From: Vibrio artabrorum
GTDB taxonomy: Bacteria > Pseudomonadota > Gammaproteobacteria > Enterobacterales > Vibrionaceae
NCBI RefSeq assembly: GCF_024347295.1
Contig: NZ_AP025458.1
Coordinates: 2,170,001 to 2,234,000 of the forward strand
Direction: 5' to 3'
DNA: 64,000 nt
Shown: one piece after another, positions 60,214 to 64,000 of the stretch
Layout: each line of letters begins with the position of its first letter
Numbering within the stretch: position 1 is the first letter of the stretch
The notes under the pieces: generated by a model
Seen by the model: the letters and a program-made list of their open reading frames with translations, nothing else
Databases searched by the model: none
What the model was told of the DNA's origin: nothing
Program-made: the position numbers and the translations under genes

Positions 60214-62679
60214 ATGAACATATTGCTCCCCCTACTCGGCATGACAGCCATCTTAGGTGTTTGCCTTTACCATAGAGTTAGTCTGATACGGGCGTTAGTT
60301 GTATTAACTGGCACGATGGTGGCCTTAACACTGCTCGATGGCGTGGCGGTTACTGGTTGGCTCTGTTACCTACTCACGGTTGCGATTTTTGCAGTCCCTA
60401 CCGTTCGTCAGACCTTAATCAGTCACAAAGCACTTTCTGTCTTTAAGAAAGTTCTGCCGGCGATGTCTCAAACCGAAAAAGAAGCGTTAGAAGCTGGCAC
60501 CGTATGGTGGGAAGCAGAGCTGTTTAAAGGCAAGCCTGAGTGGAAGAAACTTCAGAACATCGCTGACCCAAAGCTCTCTAATGCTGAGCAAGCTTTTCTC
60601 GATGGTCCGGTGAATGAAGTGTGTAAAATGGTCAATGATTACCAAGTAACACACGAGCTTGCTGACTTACCACCAGAAGTATGGCAATACCTGAAAGACC
60701 ATAAATTCTTCGCCATGATCATCAAGAAAAAATACGGTGGTTTAGAATTCTCGGCTTACGCTCAATCTTTAGTTTTACAGAAGCTAACGGGCGTTTCTAG
60801 TGTATTGTCATCAACCGTTGGTGTACCTAACTCGTTAGGCCCCGGTGAACTATTACAGCACTACGGTACAGAAGAACAAAGAAACCATTACCTACCCCGT
60901 TTAGCGGAAGGTAAAGAGATCCCTTGTTTCGCTTTAACTAGCCCAGAAGCCGGCTCTGATGCCGGATCTATCCCTGATTACGGCATAGTATGTAAAGGGC
61001 AATGGCAAGGAGAAGAAGTACTTGGTATGCGTTTAACATGGAATAAACGTTATATCACTCTTGCGCCTGTCGCGACTGTATTAGGCTTAGCTTTTAAACT
61101 GCGCGACCCCGATGGTCTACTGGGTGACAAACAAGATCTGGGTATTACTTGTGCGTTAATTCCAACAGATTTAACCGGCGTTGAGATTGGCAATCGCCAC
61201 TTTCCACTTAACGTTCCGTTCCAAAACGGCCCAACCCAAGGTAACGATCTCTTCGTCCCTATTGACTTCATCATTGGTGGCCAGAAAATGGCAGGTCAAG
61301 GTTGGCGCATGTTGGTTGAATGCCTGTCCGTTGGGCGGGGTATCACACTGCCTTCAAACTCAACCGGAGGCATTAAATCGGCTGCGCTGGCAACCGGTGC
61401 TTATGCGCGTATTCGTCGCCAGTTCAAACAACCGATTGGTCGTATGGAAGGGGTTGAAGAGCCACTTGCCCGCTTAGCAGGTAACGCTTATGTAATGGAC
61501 GCTGCAAGTAACCTAACCGTTGCGGGTATCGACCTTGGCGAAAAGCCTTCGGTTATCTCTGCCATCGTTAAGTACCACTGTACCCACCGTGGCCAACGCA
61601 GCATCATCGACGCTATGGATATCGTCGGCGGTAAAGGCATTTGTTTGGGTCCTTCGAACTTCCTCGCTCGTGGCTACCAAGGTTCGCCTATCGCGATTAC
61701 GGTTGAAGGCGCAAACATCCTAACTCGTTCAATGATCATCTATGGTCAAGGTGCGATTCGTTGTCACCCTTATGTACTTAACGAAATGGAAGCCGCTTAC
61801 TCTGAAAGCAGTGATGCGCTTGATAAGTTTGATGCAGCGTTAGCAGGACACGTTAGCTTTACTTTGAGCAACCTAGTTCGCAGTTTGTGGTTCGGTATCA
61901 CTGATGGTCGAGGATCAGATGCACCAACATCATCAAATAAAAGCGATCAGCAAACGCAGCGTTACTACCAACAGCTCAACCGATACAGTGCTAACCTCGC
62001 ACTGCTTTCTGACATCTCGATGGCCGTGTTGGGTGGTTCATTGAAACGCAGAGAACGTCTATCAGCAAGACTGGGCGATATCCTGAGCCAACTGTATTTA
62101 GGTTCAGCAACGTTGAAGCGCTTTGAAAGCGAAGGCAGCCACGCTGAAGATCTACCGTTAGTCCATTGGGGTATGCAAGATAGCTTACGTCAGACTGAAG
62201 TGGCGATTGATGAATTCTTAGCCAACTTCCCTAATCCCGTGATTGGTCGCCTGCTTCGTGTTGTGCTTATGCCATTTGGCCGCATCCGTCGTGCCCCCAA
62301 CGACAAACTGGATAGCCAAGTCGCACACATTATTCAAACACCGAGTGAAACACGTTCACGTATCGGCCGCGGTCAATACTTAGAAGCCACCGAATACAAC
62401 CCTGTCGGCAAGATTGAAAAAGCACTCGAAGTGATTCTTCAAGCAGAACCACTGTTCGAAAAAGTCTGCAAAGAGACACATCAAAAACGCGCCTTCTTAC
62501 GACTTGATCTTGTCGCTCAATTGGGACTTGAAAAAGGTATCTTAACGCAAGAAGAGGCAAACCTTCTGATTAGTGCTGAGGAGCATAGACTGTATACGAT
62601 TAACGTGGATGATTTCTCACCAGAGGAGCTTGCAGCAAAGTCGCAGTACCCAGACCAATCGATTGATAACGTAGCCTAA
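60214..62679 (+). CDS. fadE: Acyl-CoA dehydrogenase FadE
   Basis: First oxidation of fatty-acid beta-oxidation, FAD-dependent, membrane-associated. 821 residues, E. coli 814. Two N-terminal hydrophobic segments (~2-55), then the dehydrogenase core ([105 protein letters not shown]) and a ~250-residue C-terminal DUF1974 domain. AAGGAAA precedes the ATG. Confidence 0.97.
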   Translation: MNILLPLLGMTAILGVCLYHRVSLIRALVVLTGTMVALTLLDGVAVTGWLCYLLTVAIFAVPTVRQTLISHKALSVFKKVLPAMSQTEKEALEAGTVWWEAELFKGKPEWKKLQNIADPKLSNAEQAFLDGPVNEVCKMVNDYQVTHELADLPPEVWQYLKDHKFFAMIIKKKYGGLEFSAYAQSLVLQKLTGVSSVLSSTVGVPNSLGPGELLQHYGTEEQRNHYLPRLAEGKEIPCFALTSPEAGSDAGSIPDYGIVCKGQWQGEEVLGMRLTWNKRYITLAPVATVLGLAFKLRDPDGLLGDKQDLGITCALIPTDLTGVEIGNRHFPLNVPFQNGPTQGNDLFVPIDFIIGGQKMAGQGWRMLVECLSVGRGITLPSNSTGGIKSAALATGAYARIRRQFKQPIGRMEGVEEPLARLAGNAYVMDAASNLTVAGIDLGEKPSVISAIVKYHCTHRGQRSIIDAMDIVGGKGICLGPSNFLARGYQGSPIAITVEGANILTRSMIIYGQGAIRCHPYVLNEMEAAYSESSDALDKFDAALAGHVSFTLSNLVRSLWFGITDGRGSDAPTSSNKSDQQTQRYYQQLNRYSANLALLSDISMAVLGGSLKRRERLSARLGDILSQLYLGSATLKRFESEGSHAEDLPLVHWGMQDSLRQTEVAIDEFLANFPNPVIGRLLRVVLMPFGRIRRAPNDKLDSQVAHIIQTPSETRSRIGRGQYLEATEYNPVGKIEKALEVILQAEPLFEKVCKETHQKRAFLRLDLVAQLGLEKGILTQEEANLLISAEEHRLYTINVDDFSPEELAAKSQYPDQSIDNVA

Positions 62680-62722
62680 CATCGATAATCAAAACCAAAG
62701 TTAGACAGGTCGCAGAAAAACC

Positions 62723-62749
62723 AAAGGGACTCTCATGAGTCCCTTTTTT
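62723..62749 (+). terminator. Terminator after fadE
   Basis: AAAGGGACTC-TCAT-GAGTCCCTTT then TTT. Confidence 0.92.
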
Positions 62750-62827
62750 GTTAGCAGCTAAGCGAATCGCGCAGACATTCATGCTGTTGATGCGTTAGCA
62801 CCGTGACACATCCATAACCTTTAAAAC

Positions 62828-64000
62828 CTACTTTGGCGCATTAAGCTGCATCTCAGGTTGCGCTTGTTTCTTGGCTTTTACTTTACGAATCACAAACCAG
62901 ATCAATAAACCCAATACAATCGCGGTAACATTGCCGACAACAATAATGATGATACTGCGCAGTCTTTCATGCTCACGCTCCTGAAGAATTCTCAATTCAG
63001 CGGCAATACGCTTCTGTTCTGCTAGAGCTTCTTCTTGAAGGCGGCGAGACTCAGCTAAATCAAGATCTTCAACAACACTGTACGATTGCTCTGTTATCGG
63101 AAAAATCAGTGGACGCTGGCTTGATGCATCCGTGGCATAGACCATCGCCGACCAGTTATAATCACCCAATTCACCAGTGTAAGGCGCCACTAAAGACACT
63201 TGCAGTGCATCGTCTTCCGGTTGACCTTGGATGTACGTCACATACTCATCAGGGGCTTGATGTTCAACATGAACAGCCAAAGAATTCGGCGCGATCATGC
63301 CATGCTCGCCAGAGACAACAATAGTATGAGGAGTTCCCGCTTTACGAGACTGAACAAAAGTAGCTGTGATTGGGGTTGGGTACACTAAGACTTGTTGTTC
63401 TTGCGCCCTCAAAAAAACACCATTACCCGAAGTAATACGAACTCGGTACTTACCCGGTTCCACATCAATCGGTAACGACACCGTAAACACGCCATCTCCA
63501 GCTTGTTCGTCAAAACCGGCACCGTCATCGGCAAACTCGCCTAACACAACAGGCACTGGGCGCGCTTCTTTCACTAAAGAAGCTTCATTTTCGACAAACT
63601 TGGTAAACGTCACCTTGAGTTTCACGCGGTCTAGAAAATCACGCAGTACCAGAGGTTTACCATCCGAAGTCAAACGAGCAGTAAACTTAATCTGCTCCGT
63701 TTGATACAACTTATTAGGAAACTCATCGGCGTCTAAAACAAGGTGAGACAAGAGCTTAATATGGTTTTTAGGTGAAACTTCGCCTACCGCTTGCCAAGGA
63801 CCAGGCATCGGCTTGTCGATAGAGATAATGTCCATCGACGATTCTTGATACCAACGAACATTATCGGCATTGCGACTAGAGTAATATTTTTTACCGTCGG
63901 GACGAACCAATACGACAGGTTTAGAGTTATCGGTTCGATAAATCACAAAAGTAACTTGATCAATACTGGGGTCTACTCGAAATCGGTTGTCCAACAAACT
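62828..64000 (-). CDS. TIGR03503-family membrane protein, C-terminal part (cut by window edge)
   Basis: At least 390 residues; the frame stays open to the window end, so the true start is outside. The visible part is mostly beta-rich and probably periplasmic (FVIYRTDNSKPVVLVRPDGK, PGPWQAVGEVSPKNHIKLLS, DDGAGFDEQAGDGVFTVSLP, an Ig-like extracellular-domain pattern). A charged coiled coil (RRLQEEALAEQKRIAAELRI), one membrane helix (SIIIIVVGNVTAIVLGLLIW) and a short basic tail follow. The family is common in marine gamma-proteobacteria; function unknown. Confidence 0.85.
   Translation of the reverse strand, partial: SLLDNRFRVDPSIDQVTFVIYRTDNSKPVVLVRPDGKKYYSSRNADNVRWYQESSMDIISIDKPMPGPWQAVGEVSPKNHIKLLSHLVLDADEFPNKLYQTEQIKFTARLTSDGKPLVLRDFLDRVKLKVTFTKFVENEASLVKEARPVPVVLGEFADDGAGFDEQAGDGVFTVSLPIDVEPGKYRVRITSGNGVFLRAQEQQVLVYPTPITATFVQSRKAGTPHTIVVSGEHGMIAPNSLAVHVEHQAPDEYVTYIQGQPEDDALQVSLVAPYTGELGDYNWSAMVYATDASSQRPLIFPITEQSYSVVEDLDLAESRRLQEEALAEQKRIAAELRILQEREHERLRSIIIIVVGNVTAIVLGLLIWFVIRKVKAKKQAQPEMQLNAPK

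Noticed and set aside
59958..60251. 97-codon minus-strand ORF upstream of fadE
   Set aside because: It overlaps the fadE promoter, operator and first codons; no plausible protein features.

Overview
The window is chromosomal DNA from a Vibrio. The evidence is the toxR-toxS pair next to htpG, two polar-type flagellin genes with sigma-28 promoters, Vibrio-typical DUF families (DUF2956, DUF2919, DUF4156, DUF2897, DUF2069, DUF2066, TIGR03503) and moderate-to-low GC. The ToxR sequence recalls the Splendidus/Harveyi groups, but species cannot be fixed by eye. No rRNA, tRNA, CRISPR array, prophage, integron or insertion sequence was seen. Both ends are cut: nagE on the left, a TIGR03503 gene on the right.

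Layout. 0-3.3 kb: divergent N-acetylglucosamine genes, nagE (PTS import) against nagA-nagC, around a 450 bp control region rich in dyads and a CRP-like site. 3.3-11.3 kb: CPA2 antiporter, asnB, rfaH, a POT peptide transporter, hemH and adk. 11.7-15.3 kb: htpG divergent from toxRS, with a sigma-32-like promoter for htpG. 15.3-18.6 kb: a SelT/W/H-like protein, yfcE, and a tightly overlapping four-gene operon of two DUF1538 membrane proteins, a PII-like protein and a CBS-domain protein. This operon is the most system-like unit in the window. 18.9-24.0 kb: a TIGR01777 epimerase, then ybbO, cnoX, qmcA, nfeD and cueR in the gene order of the E. coli cueR-ybbJ-qmcA-ybbLM-ybbN-ybbO cluster, but without ybbLM. 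A possible 21-residue membrane peptide with its own strong terminator lies between ybbO and cnoX. 24.0-27.5 kb: AT-rich stretch with a 56-residue exported peptide, a DUF2057 protein and a porin.

27.6-36.0 kb: ligA-zipA / cysZ-cysK-ptsH-ptsI-crr, the same order as in E. coli. 36.0-39.2 kb: a repeat-bearing spacer (inverted REP-like pair, TGCTTA repeats) and two tandem flagellin genes, placed between crr and the yfeX/yfeZ homologues. 39.2-58.3 kb: DyP peroxidase, DUF2919, DUF2956, DUF4156, a small winged-helix protein, yffB-dapE, an M15 peptidase, DUF2897, bamC-dapA, gcvR-bcp, perM and a TusA-like protein, bepA, arsC-wrbA-DUF2069, DUF2066, uraA, upp, purM-purN. This again follows E. coli order, but hda is not at its usual place and uraA faces upp. 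58.4-64 kb: yafJ-gmhA divergent from fadE (FadR-like operator at its promoter), then the partial TIGR03503 gene.

Most of the window is conserved gamma-proteobacterial core. Its links are central sugar PTS (nagE, ptsHI, crr), amino-sugar and cysteine/lysine biosynthesis, nucleotide salvage and synthesis, envelope assembly (bamC, bepA, gmhA, rfaH, porin) and stress protection (htpG, cnoX, bcp, DyP). The less-explained parts are the DUF1538 operon, the short peptides and the repeat/flagellin insertion.
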